This document shows, piece by piece, positions 23,136 through 33,160 of a stretch of 64,000 bases of DNA. The position numbers were made by a program, and so were the translations under genes. The notes under the pieces were generated by a model. That model worked only from the letters and a program-made list of their open reading frames with translations. It was not told where the DNA came from and did no database searches. Position 1 is the first letter of the stretch, and every line of letters begins with the position of its first letter. Source of the DNA: Echinometra lucunter (Eukaryota > Echinodermata > Echinoidea > Camarodonta > Echinometridae); the NCBI GenBank assembly GCA_029962745.1, contig JAPZVO010000111.1, forward strand, positions 1 through 64,000, written 5' to 3'.

Positions 23136-23411
23136 TTGCACTATGAACATCACGGACAAAGAAAGCAGACAAAATAACCAACCCCTCTTTCTACCCTTCA
23201 CAATGGTTCTGGTAGTCAAAAGAACATCCCTTCACTGCTATTGTCTAAAATATGTGGAACAGGTGTCACATGCATATTCACCTGGAACTACATGATTAAA
23301 CATCATAGCTGTGAAGGGATGTTGTTCTGACTACCAGAACCATTGTGAAGGGTAGAATGAGTGGTTGTTTATTTTGTCCGCTTTCTTTGTCCGCCATGTT
23401 CATATTGATGG
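23136..23411. mobile_element. Foldback MITE nested in element A
   Basis: Two arms of about 95 bp pair with each other. They share GACAAAGAAAGC, ACAAAATAA and CCCTTCACAATGGTTCTGG, separated by a loop of about 70 bp. The other copy of element A reads straight through this point (catcatcatcc joined to atgtgtatg), which gives the empty site and shows the whole segment is an insertion. Confidence 0.8.
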
Positions 23412-23817
23412 CCATGTGTATGTGTACATTGCGCAATCTTTCTTCAGTATTTCCCTGTACAGGGGGAACCCAGAAAAAGAAAATATCATGTCAGTCAGGT
23501 ATCGCCTACTCTCCATATGATCACTCTTTATGATTGCCAAACACTCTATAATAAATTACCCAGCAGCATTTTAGGGAACAGCACCCCCGTACTGTGGTGC
23601 AACTCTGCATGCAAGTAAGCTGCTGCAGACTAACAAGATGCAGAACGATCCCTGATTTTCAAGTATAAGGTTACTATTGAATGCCGATGTTTGAATAAGA
23701 CAATGATAGAATTACATTTTTGAAGCTTATTTGCTTAAAAAAAACCACCATATTTTTCGTGAAGAGTGTTTAAATATTGTCGTTTTTTTCTTGCTGAGCG
23801 CGGCGGCGATGTACAGT

Positions 23818-25639
23818 CCCGGGGGGGTCACTCTCCACATGGCCTGCTACCCACCCGTGTCCGACAACCTCAGAAATGCACCCTAAATGGCGTAACCTAT
23901 TAACCAAATTTGCAACCCTAAATGGCGTAACCCATGAAAAAAAGCCACCCTAAGTGGCGTGAACAGGGAATTCCCCTAATTTGATACCCTAAGTGGCGTA
24001 AACATTGAAATCGTTTAATTTGATACCTATATAAAGGCCCTATCTCACCAACAGAAACGTCTCTGAGACAAGTTTCAAAATAATTATAATGGAGCATTTG
24101 CAGGATCATGCACCTGACTTGGACCAGGAGGAATGTCAGCATGCATTCAGTCACACGGTTTCTAAAGTGGGTCAAACATCATCAGGTACACTCGCGGAGA
24201 CGTCTCTGCATTCTGCAACGTCTCATCAGTCTTTCTGGTCTCCTCCTGATCTCCACGACGTCTCTGAGATGGCTCAGAGACGTCTCGGAGATATTGCAGA
24301 GACGTCTCAGCAGTCGCGGATATAATGAGTCTCCGCAACTAATGGATACATCTCGAAGATGTCGCGGAGACTTTGCAGAGACTGTAAAATGTCTCCCCCC
24401 CCAAAAAAAAAAAAAAAAAAAAAAAAATCAAGCATGTTCGAATTTCTTGCGACGCCTCAGAGACTCCATATTTTGCTCATTTCTGTTTTAAAATGCTGTT
24501 CAAATTTATCTCCTTTTCTTGAAACAGTAAAATTTCTAGGGTGGACTTACCCTTTTTAAGTCTGAGAAAAAAACATTTTTAATCGTGTGATTTTTGCACC
24601 TATCATTTGTGGTTAAATAATTCCTTAAGCTGAAATATATTACTAGTCTATTCATTCAGAAATGCAATTTTGTTTTTGCATTGAACTGTACACAAAGAAA
24701 AGTCATGCTATCACTCCCGTGAGTGGGTCAATCAAGGACAGGATAGATCTACATGTAAGTAACGCTAGGCCACTACTGACTTAAATTCAAAAACACAACA
24801 CAATTAACAGTATATGGGGCTAGCCTCTAGGAATAACAACACGAAAGAAAACCAGTTAAAGTACACACGAGCAAAACTTTTTCTCAGACTTGATATATTT
24901 ACTCACCAATAAACAGCTCTTCTATGGTAATAAAATTTCCGTCAAATGAAACTCAAGATGCCATAATAATGTGTTTTGAGACGTTTGGAAAATGCTAGAT
25001 ATAAAAAAAGAAATTGTGGCTCTTGAGATTACTTTTAAGTGTTTCCGGTGTCTGTGGTCGGCTTTCAACGAGGGCACTGTTGCTTTATCCATTTTTAAAA
25101 TATCGATGGTGCAAATGCATGCCGTGCTGCCGAGCATAGTCGCTTCAAACAGGCACGGAATGGTTGCATTAGAATCGATGATTAGCATAGCCATAGCATA
25201 GCATCCTCTGCGACCTATGGGCGTGTGTATGGTAACGCGTGCTGCCTAGTATAGAGCCGGGTGTAAGAGACTAGCTTTGGGGACTGTACTCTCATAAGTG
25301 CTGCTGGCCGCGCCGGCGTGTGCGAGGATTATTTTGTATCCCTATGGTGTTAATGGCGTAGGTATGTTCAAATTTGCCTAAATTTGCAACCCTAAATGGC
25401 GTAGATTAAAATTGCACCCCTAAATGGCGTAATCTGCATAACCAAATTAGCAACCCTAAATGGCGTGAAAGAGTGAGAAAAGGCTACCCTAAAAGGCGAT
25501 TTACCAGCGAATGGTGCTGAAAAGCAACCCTTTTTGCCAAAGACGTCGACGACGCCTGAGTGCCTGAAACGGGACCCTTTTCGACGCTTTTTCTGGACGC
25601 GGGTGCGTAGCAGGCCATGTGGAGAGTGACCCCCCCGGG
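23818..25639. mobile_element. 1.8-kb TIR transposon with 8-bp target-site duplication (non-autonomous)
   Basis: The terminal inverted repeats are 45 bp with two mismatches, starting CCCGGGGGGGTCACTCTCC and continuing through ACATGGCCTGCTAC. The flanking 8-mer TGTACAGT is identical at 23810-23817 and 25640-25647. The second copy of element A carries the unoccupied site. Eight copies of a CCCTAAATGGCGTA-like motif lie inside the ends, four near each, all in the same orientation. No transposase is encoded; the longest internal frame (about 78 codons, 24092-24325) matches nothing I know. The 8-bp duplication fits hAT- or P-like mobilisation. Confidence 0.85.
24197..24308. repeat. Cluster of GAGACGTCTC palindromes
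   Basis: The 10-bp palindrome occurs exactly at 24197-24206, 24277-24286 and 24299-24308, with several one-mismatch versions nearby (for example near 24054 and 24256). It lies within the 1.8-kb transposon. Confidence 0.6.
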
Positions 25640-26669
25640 TGTACAGTCAGCTGCTGTAGCTACAGGCCATCCCTAATAGGCATTGCCCCCAGAACTCAAG
25701 GGTAGAGACTCGGTAGAAACTGCCTCAGTGGGCTGCTGATTTCATGGCTTTTCAATAATCGTTTAACAGTTCATTTGTACATATTTTGGGGCATGATAGG
25801 GTTGATGTGTGGCTAAAACATTACTTTCAACATATGAACTGCCACATTTGCGGATGATACCTGTAGATTTATTTCTTGTATAATGTACATAATAGAAAAT
25901 AGTACGCAATCGATGTTGCTGAGGTCAGGATCTGGGATTGAAATGTCCGACCACCACTAAAAGGTCCCTAGCTATAACACTGATCGAGAACAACTCATCA
26001 AAGAAGAGATCGCTCAATTGCTTGCTCAACACTTTGTCAATTAACCAAATGGGAGCTTCGAAAGAATCTAGTGATCACAATGAAGAATGAAAACAAACAC
26101 GTAGCATGATCTCCTTGAAAACGTTCTTCATTATTCTGCGCAATTTGTTTCTGACATGCAGCAGTTGTAATTGCTTGTAATCCGTCGTGCGTGAACGATT
26201 CACCATGTATATGATATCAAATAGTGTCAATTTATCAAACATATCATATCTCATTATTATAATATCTATCTCCAAAAATGGGTTTCCTTTTTTCTGGGAC
26301 GCATTGTATATATATTTTATCAAAATCTTATTTACTTAATTATATTTAAAGAAAAAGTTATTAGTAGGACTAGAGTTTTCACTGTGGCAGATGAGAGCTC
26401 CACTGAGAAGCTGTGGTTCCACTCAAGATGCTGCCATTCCTTGGCAGCAACCCGGGGCTAACGTTAGGTACCATGTATAAACTTACGGTACCGTGCATGT
26501 TAAAAAGTTAATGTCATTTAAAGTGGCTGGATATAGTCCCCGCATCGCCAACTGGGGATTTTTAGAATCAGACCTAGGCCTAGGCCTAGACTCTACCAGT
26601 ACCAGAAAGAATAGGCCTACCTGAATGCATTTCTAGTATTTCCCTTTTTAAAATTTCTTCTTCTTTTCT

Positions 26670-27205
26670 TTGGCAGTGTATACACACGCGTGTGGCTGCA
26701 GCCACAGTATCACACATCGACACAAGGATACAGCCAGACTTGTCTGAATTCCCACTTAACAGTTGTAATATCTACTCTGTACCACTGTGATATTGCTAGC
26801 GCATTACACAGTACAAGCAATGTGTACATTCACGCAACAGTACAGTGTTACAAAACCACAAGGCACAAAAACTCGTCACAAAGGTAACTTTTATCTCTTG
26901 AAATTCACTGACATGAAAAAACATATTTTTACTTCACTGTTGTCAGCTGCTTGCCGACCATGTGAGAATGAAGTGAAAATATTGTTTCTACAATAAGTGA
27001 AATCGAGAGATACACCCTTAGTGACAATCAAAGTTTTGCAAGTTGCAACACATACCGTCACATGAATACACATCGCTTGTGCAGTGCATACACTAGAGCT
27101 CTAGCGATAGCTGTCGCGGCACAGAGTACAAGTGGGAATTCAGAGGAGTGTGGCTGTATCATCATGTTGATGCTGTGGATACAACCACATGCGCGTGGCC
27201 GTAAT
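26670..27205. mobile_element. Large foldback MITE
   Basis: The two halves are diverged reverse complements over most of their length. TGAATTCCCACTT at about 26745 pairs with AAGTGGGAATTCA at about 27130. Similar pairings involve ACAAGCAATGTGTA, GTCAGCTGCTTGCCGACCATG and the GTGTGGCTG termini. No coding capacity and no clear flanking duplication. Confidence 0.65.
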
Positions 27206-27275
27206 CAGGGTTCTCACTAGAAAATAATCCACACATGGTTCCCCCTCTGCGCAAAGCACAGAAGTTTCGGAAGTG

Positions 27276-27690
27276 TTAACCTATAGCAGTACAGAGCTTT
27301 CTTGAGGTCTAAATTAATCATCTTCATTCCTCAAATTGGCAGCAGCAATGATTTTTTTTTTTTGAGCTTACATAGTTTGAAAAAAATAAATATGGATATA
27401 ACATGAACCAAAATTAATTATTATTGCACAATTTTGATTAGAAATTGCCAATTTGAACACAGAAATAGTGATTATATATTTTTCACTGCATTGCCAATTT
27501 AAAGAGTTTAATGATTAATTACAATTAAACTGCTGTAGAGAACGCTACACCATTCGGCATTGGAAATGGTCTCAAAATTTTCAGTGAATTTTTCTCTTTC
27601 TGCTCATGTATGATATGTACTGCCAAGCATTCTGGACCAACATACTGTAAAAGCGTCTCCTAAAGGAGACACTGTACCTCTATGGGTTAA
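27276..27690 (+). mobile_element. piggyBac-type MITE, copy 1 (TTAA-flanked)
   Basis: TTAA at both ends, with termini CCTATAGCAGTACAG and CTGTACCTCTATGGG that are imperfect inverted repeats. The 415-bp body matches, in reverse orientation, the copy at 32751-33160. TTAA duplication plus a CCY... terminus is the signature of piggyBac mobilisation. It is non-coding. Confidence 0.75.
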
Positions 27691-28157
27691 GGAATAACAC
27701 CTAAAGTTATGTGTGGTGGCAGTATATGCTATAGCAAAAGGATGAAAAATACCTCTTGGTGAGCAGGAGTTGTCTACTAATGGCATAATAGCACAAAATA
27801 TACATTGCCCCCCAAAAAGCAATCTGTGGCATTTATCATTAATGTTAGGAATACATTAATGTGAGGAATATAGACTCCGATATTCTTTTACCCTTGTAAC
27901 CACACATGGTGCAGCAATTTCACACATGGTTCTTCCTTGTCTAAAATCCTGTATGCATGGTATTGGAACAATAGGTGTTATGTACTGCAGAGAACCATGG
28001 CTGTAAGTTAAAGACACATGTGTGACTGTATACACTGCCTTCTTAATTTCTCAAATTCACTTCCGACTGCAATAATTTGAGAGCATATTGCCGTTTGCAT
28101 CAGAAGTTACACTCCTATCTTAATGATATCAATTAATCATCAACAACTGTTATGGCG

Positions 28158-28358
28158 CTGCCTACCACCACTCCACCAGTGACTCACTTTTCTCTTTCAT
28201 GACTCATCATGTTGGAAGAGAATAGAAACTTTCCATCCTCACTTGCCTACCACCACTCCACCAGTGACTCACTTTTTTTCTCTGAACTGCATCAGCACTC
28301 CCTTTCTCTTTCATGACTCATCAAGTTGGAAGAGAATAGAAACTTTCCATCCTCACTT
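28158..28358 (+). repeat. Tandem duplication of about 85-115 bp
   Basis: CTACCACCACTCCACCAGTG through CTTTCCATCCTCACTT occurs twice in a row. The second copy has an extra 30 bp. Confidence 0.75.
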
Positions 28359-28854
28359 CAACACAAGACTTCTCAAAGTTTTCTCATCGAGTTACCATGT
28401 TAATTTGGGAATATCAATGAGTGTCAACTCTGCACTTCAAGATTTGTTTTCTTCATCTCATCTGGAGCAAATTGTCATCATTTTTACAATTACATCTCCT
28501 TCATTCCACTTGGAGAAATCAATCCTATCTCACTTCTCTACAATACATTCAGAGAAATCGAAATCTCGCTTGTGCTAGCCAAGTAGTTTTGTGATAATAT
28601 CTGTGGTGATTATTGTATGTACATTGGAAATTGGATATGTGTAATATTTTGGAAACATCTTATGCTGGAGGATCGGTTCATGGGTAACCTCATTCACGCA
28701 TAAAGTCAGTAAGTGGAGATTGGTTTCATTACATTTCATATCGTATAATCACCAACCATCCCGCTTCACACTCCACACCTCTGGATGATCTTGAACCTTG
28801 AAGAATTAATCCCTTTTGCAGCTCATTCTTGAAGCTAAACTGGGATAGGGATGG

Positions 28855-29155
28855 GGATCACAGATTATAAGGATTAAAATGCACAACATACATGTATATG
28901 TACATGTAGTTACATATACATGTACATGTACATGTATGTTACACACCACAGCAACACACGTTGACATACACACTCAAGCTCCCTAGCATGATTATCACAG
29001 ACTATAACTTTTAAGTATTAAATGCATGACATGGTAGTTGTAACATGTAAGTTACACACCACCACAACACATATTGACATACACACTCGAGCTACCTAGT
29101 ATAATGATCACAGACTATAACTCATAAGTATTAAAATGCACGACATGGTAGTTAC
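28855..29155 (+). repeat. Tandem repeat of about 120 bp with ACATGT-rich linker
   Basis: The phrase GATCACAGACTATAACT and the following TAAGTATTAAAATGCACGAC occur three times in diverged form, interleaved with ACACACCACCACAACACA and GACATACACACTC. The first linker is expanded into ACATGTAC units. Confidence 0.7.
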
Positions 29156-29275
29156 AGGGTGTTTCCATAACATGATCCCCCATTTTTCTGACACACCTGG
29201 CACCCGATTTCTGACACCCCATTTTCCCATTCACTTATGTACATGAAGCATTTTCATTCTGTGATTGGCCTTTTT

Positions 29276-29362
29276 GTCTCGCCCACCGGAGGTGAAGGCG
29301 AGACTAAGGGATCCAAATGTCGTCCGTCCGTCGTCCGTCCGTCGTCCGTCCGTCCGTCCGTC
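29276..29362 (+). repeat. GTCTCGCC hairpin followed by (GTCCGTCC)n
   Basis: GTCTCGCCCACC...GGCGAGAC is a short inverted repeat, followed by GTCGTCCGTCC simple repeats. The same kind of string (cgtcgtccgacgtccgtcc) recurs alone near 36370. It caps the 157-bp tandem array that follows. Confidence 0.7.
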
Positions 29363-29376
29363 ACAAACGTTATGAA

Positions 29377-30290
29377 AGATAACTTGGCAACCGTGACTCA
29401 CTTTTCAACCAAACTTGGGTTGTAGATGCACTAAGGGGACCTGCATGTTATGGTCCAGTCAGAGGTCACATGGTAAGGTCAAAGGTCATTTCAGGTCAAA
29501 CGTTAAAGTTTACGTGCAAGACTCTCTTATGACACAAAACTCTGCAACCGTGACTCACTTTTCAACCAAACTTGGGTTGTAGATGCCCTAAGCAGACCTG
29601 CATGTTATGCTCTAGTCAGAGGTCACATGGTAAGGTCAAAGGTCATTTTAGGTCAAACGTTAAAATTTACGTGCAAGACTCTCTTATGACACAAAACTCT
29701 GCAACTGTGTGACACTGTTCAATCAAACTTGGGTTGTAGATGCACTAAGGGGACCTGCATCTTATTGTCCAGTCAGAGGTCACATGGTAAGGTCAAAGGT
29801 CATTTCAGGTCAAATGTTAAAGTTGACGTGCAAGACTCTCTTATCACACATAACTTTGCAACCGTGACTCACTTTTCAACCAAACTTGGGTTGTAGATGC
29901 ACTGAGGGGACCTGCATGTTATGGTCCAGTCAGAGGTCACATGGTAAGGTCAAAGGTCATTTCAGGTCAAACGTTGAAGTTTACGTGCAAGACTCTCTTA
30001 TGACTCAAAACTCTGCAACCGTGTGACACTTATCTATCAAACTTGGGTTGTCGATGCACTAAGGGGACCTGCATGTTATGGTCCAGTCATAGGTCACATG
30101 GTAAGGTCAAAGGTCATTTCAGGTCAAACATTAAAGTTTGCGTGCAAGACTCTCTTATGACACAAAACTCTGCAACCATGTGACACTTATCTATCAAACT
30201 TGGGTTGTAGATGCACTAAGGGGACCTGCATGTTATGGTCCAGTCAGAGGTCACATGGTCAGGTCAAAGGTCATTACATGTCAAAATATT
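29377..30290 (+). repeat. 157-bp tandem array with a DR1 motif in every unit
   Basis: Nearly six units of one sequence. The string AGGTCAAAGGTCA starts at 29476, 29633, 29790, 29947, 30104 and 30261, so the spacing is exactly 157 bp each time, and all six copies are intact. Other stable parts are AACTTGGGTTGTAGATGC, GGACCTGCATGTTATG and CGTGCAAGACTCTCTTATGA. Each unit also has an extra AGGTCA half-site on each side of the DR1 (AGAGGTCACATGG and TTTCAGGTCA), the latter altered in unit 6. No coding frame is conserved across units. Confidence 0.9.
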
Positions 30291-30394
30291 ACTAGTACAC
30301 CTCCAACATAATAAGCAAATGGTCATACATTATTCTTGTATGAAGTGTGAAGTCTTATTACTAAACAAAACAAATGCTGTGAATAATATGATTT

Positions 30395-30990
30395 GTGATC
30401 CGCGTCCATGTCGTGGGTGCCGGGCAACATTTTGCACTTGAAAGAATAGTACAACTATACATAAATACTCGGTGCAAAGTGGCTGAGCGATCACAATGTT
30501 TTGTCTTCTCTTCAGTTTTATGCATGCTTTTTATTGTTAATGTTACATTCAGTATTCAATTTCCATAAAAGGTTTTACTCACTAATTCTTCTTCAACAAA
30601 TTTTGGTCTTTTGTTTCTCTCCCACAAACTCAATTTACATGCATACCATATTACAATTATTATGTTCAGCATTCAAATCTGGTGTTCTCATCAATTTCAG
30701 GCATGCTTTTTACTAATTATTAACAAAATGCTGCCTTTAACCTCTATCTAATTAGTCAATTTACCCCTGACAGGTTATCCGCGTCTATCTTGCGGGTGCC
30801 AGGCAACATTTTGCACTTGAAAGAATATTAAAACTATACATAAATACTCAGTGCAAAGTGGCTGAGGGATCAGTTTTCTGTTCTCTTCAATTTTATGCAT
30901 GCTTTTTTTTTTTCCTGTGGCAGTATTCAATATACCATAAAAGATTTTACTCACTAACCCTTCTTCTTAACAAAACATAACTGTTCTCGT
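30395..30990 (+). repeat. Direct repeat pair of about 190 bp
   Basis: GGCAACATTTTGCACTTGAA and neighbouring text through TTTTATGCATGCTTTTT and CAGTATTCAAT-TTCCATAAAA occur at about 30395-30600 and again at about 30778-30985, some 380 bp apart, at roughly 85-90 percent identity by eye. Confidence 0.7.
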
Positions 30991-31318
30991 ATTTCTTTTC
31001 TCTAAATTATAAGCTCATTATCACACTACATCATCTGCAGCCCTCAGCTACACTACAACCACAAACACTTTTCAACTCCACACATGTAAAATATCAATCA
31101 TACAATGTTACTCATATCAGAGGGATGAGAGTAGAAGCAGGGAAAGTACATGCACGTGAAAATGCAGTACCATTTCATAAAAAACCCTTCTCATATTTTA
31201 TCAAATGTTATTCCATCCCAGTTATTTCACAATGAGCTTTCGATACAGTTCTGTTGTGTGCCATCACAGATCGCGATATTTCTAGTTATTTTCACAAGTG
31301 GGCGAGACACAACATCGC

Positions 31319-31462
31319 AAACGCCTTGTTTTGTGTGGGTTGTTCTATTTCTTTTAGGGGGTTTTATGTGGGAGAAACATTCAGATTTCATTGATTTTGA
31401 ATTATTTATCAATCAAAACATAATTGCATATGCAAACGTATTTATTTTTCATGTAAATTTCA
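31319..31462 (+). repeat. Dispersed repeat shared with 46375-46505
   Basis: GGTTGTTCTATTTCTTT, GGGAGAAACATTC, GATTTCATTGATTTTG and ATCAAAACATAATTGCATA appear here and, with small changes, at about 46383-46505 in the same orientation. The long open frame spanning it (31150-31623) is therefore repeat-derived and probably not a gene. Confidence 0.65.
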
Positions 31463-31651
31463 TTGCAAATTTGACAAAATTCAATAAATATCTGATGATT
31501 TTTAGCTATTTCAATGAAGCCTGTTTCTGTGTGTTAACCTATGGAGAATGTCTTGATTTAGCTCGTTTCTATTCACATTGCAATCGATGCACACTAAATT
31601 CTTGCGGAAGGATGCCAAACTGAGATGTCTTGTTATTTGATTTAACCAAGT

Positions 31652-31833
31652 ATGTGCGCTCGCAAGGCCAGGCAGAAAAATAAAAAATGGGGAAAGATTG
31701 CAGAGGTGTCGACCGCCGACTTTGCAAACAGTGCCCTGACGGGAATTGTACAGAATTTCTTCCCGAAGATGGAATGTTCAAGTATGGCTATTGAGGGTGC
31801 CTACCTGGATTCCACACTTAAACCCCCAAAAGG
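31652..31833 (+). CDS. Exon-like open frame, unrecognised
   Basis: An ATG-initiated frame rich in basic residues (KARQKNKKWGKIAEVS) runs to a possible donor (CCAAAAG followed by GTGATT). The composition looks more protein-like than the surroundings. However, there is no good acceptor upstream, and joining it to the next exon at 34721 would bring a stop soon after. It may be an exon of an unrelated gene, a fragment of a mobile element, or chance. Confidence 0.2.
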
Positions 31834-32750
31834 TGATTGTTTTATATGATTTTCAATCCCAATCGTGAATTTCGAATCACTATCATGAGGGACTGACTCT
31901 CACTCTGGGACCTTGATCCAGCCTCAACCCCGGGAATTTGACAGCTCTGCCGCCCTGGCTCCAGGCCCTGGCTTTGCTGACTGTGGGCTCCTCGACGGTA
32001 TAAATAATTATACATCGGTGATATAAATTTAATCATACTTAACATGGAAAAATAACCTGCAACTGCTCAACACCTACATTTTCAGTACATCGTTTAAAAT
32101 GGGATTTTATTGGTAAGGTTTGCCCTTTCAGACTCGGGGACTGGGACTCAAATGTGAGCAAGCCCGTGACTGAGTAAGCTAATAAATTGTTATCGTGGTA
32201 TGACCTATCAAATTAATTTACTCAAAACCTAGCTATACTCGGTATTTTAAAATTTAGTATTTCTTCTTTCAAATGAACCTAATTAAATTCTCCTCAACAA
32301 AGTTGCAAGAATCCAAGTAGATTCTTGCAAACCTGATACTGATAGACAAATTATTAAATGCATGAGAATCTAAGATTCTCGTAAATCTTGATTGTGAGAA
32401 CATAAACAGATTCTCGCATTTTTCGCTCTCCACAAATTTCTAACCCTGTGATATAAGATTCAAGCTTTTTCGACGAAAGAAAGGGTTGTTAAATGTCATC
32501 GAGTAATTTTCTTGAATCTGGCTCATCCAGCAAGATGTGAGGTCAGAAATCGATCACCTAGAACCAAATTATTGTGCAAAAGTATAGCTATTCATGCATG
32601 CGTGGAAAATGTATACAAAGGTATTGTCCCACACAGAGTCGGTACAGACATTCTGATGCAGAGATGTTCTAAAATGATAATCGTGCGAGTTACAGGTTTA
32701 ATATGTCAAGAACACGGAATAAATGATAAGGCAGCTATTCAATTTGCCTA

Positions 32751-33160
32751 TTAACCCATAGAGGTACAGTGTCACCTTTAGGAGACATTTTTGCAGTATC
32801 TCTGTTGGTCCAGAATGTTGGGCATTACATGAGCAGAAAGAGAAAAATGCACTGACAAATTTGAGCCCATTCCCATCGCTGTATGGTGTGGTGTTCTCGA
32901 ATTAGAGCAGTTTAAGTGTAACTAATAATTAAACTTTTTAAATTGGCAATGCAGTGAATAATATATAATCACTATTTCTGTGTTCAAATTGGCAATTTCT
33001 GATTCAATTTTACAATTATATTTCATTTTGGTGTATGTTATATCCATTTTTATTTTTTTCAAGCTATGTAAACGTGGAAAAAAATAATTTGTATTGCCAA
33101 TTTGAGGATTGAAGATGATTAATTTAGACCTCAAGAAAGCTCTGTACTGCTATGGGTTAA
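32751..33160 (-). mobile_element. piggyBac-type MITE, copy 2 (TTAA-flanked, reverse orientation)
   Basis: Bounded by TTAACCCATAGAGGTACAG and CTGTACTGCTATGGGTTAA. The body is the reverse complement of the copy at 27276-27690 apart from scattered substitutions and indels. A fragmentary third relative seems to lie around 38590-38670 (ATTTTTCACTGTATTGCCAA). Confidence 0.75.

Larger units (their letters stand above)
22829..25982 (+). mobile_element. TIR element A, copy 1, carrying two nested insertions
   Basis: It begins CAGTGTTATAGCTA and ends with the exact complement TAGCTATAACACTG. A further GTGGTCGG-type match lies just inside each end. A second, reverse-oriented and mostly uninterrupted copy lies at 45444-46350, so the two can be compared. 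Relative to that copy, this one has extra sequence at 23136-23411 and at 23818-25647, each an insertion in its own right. Without the inserts the element is about 1.05 kb and non-coding. The CA...TG ends resemble hAT termini, but the flanking 8-mers (gacctaag and atcgagaa) do not match. Confidence 0.7.

Noticed and set aside
22829..25982. Target-site duplication for element A
   Set aside because: The 8 bases on each side (gacctaag, atcgagaa) do not match; the element may have recombined or an end may have decayed.
29276..30290. CRISPR array
   Set aside because: Units are fully repeated with no variable spacers, and the genome is eukaryotic.
29237..30441. Coding gene in the tandem array
   Set aside because: The 157-bp unit is not a multiple of three and no frame persists across units.
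31150..31623. 157-codon hydrophobic open frame
   Set aside because: Its central part is a dispersed repeat shared with 46375-46505, and there is no supporting splice or start context.
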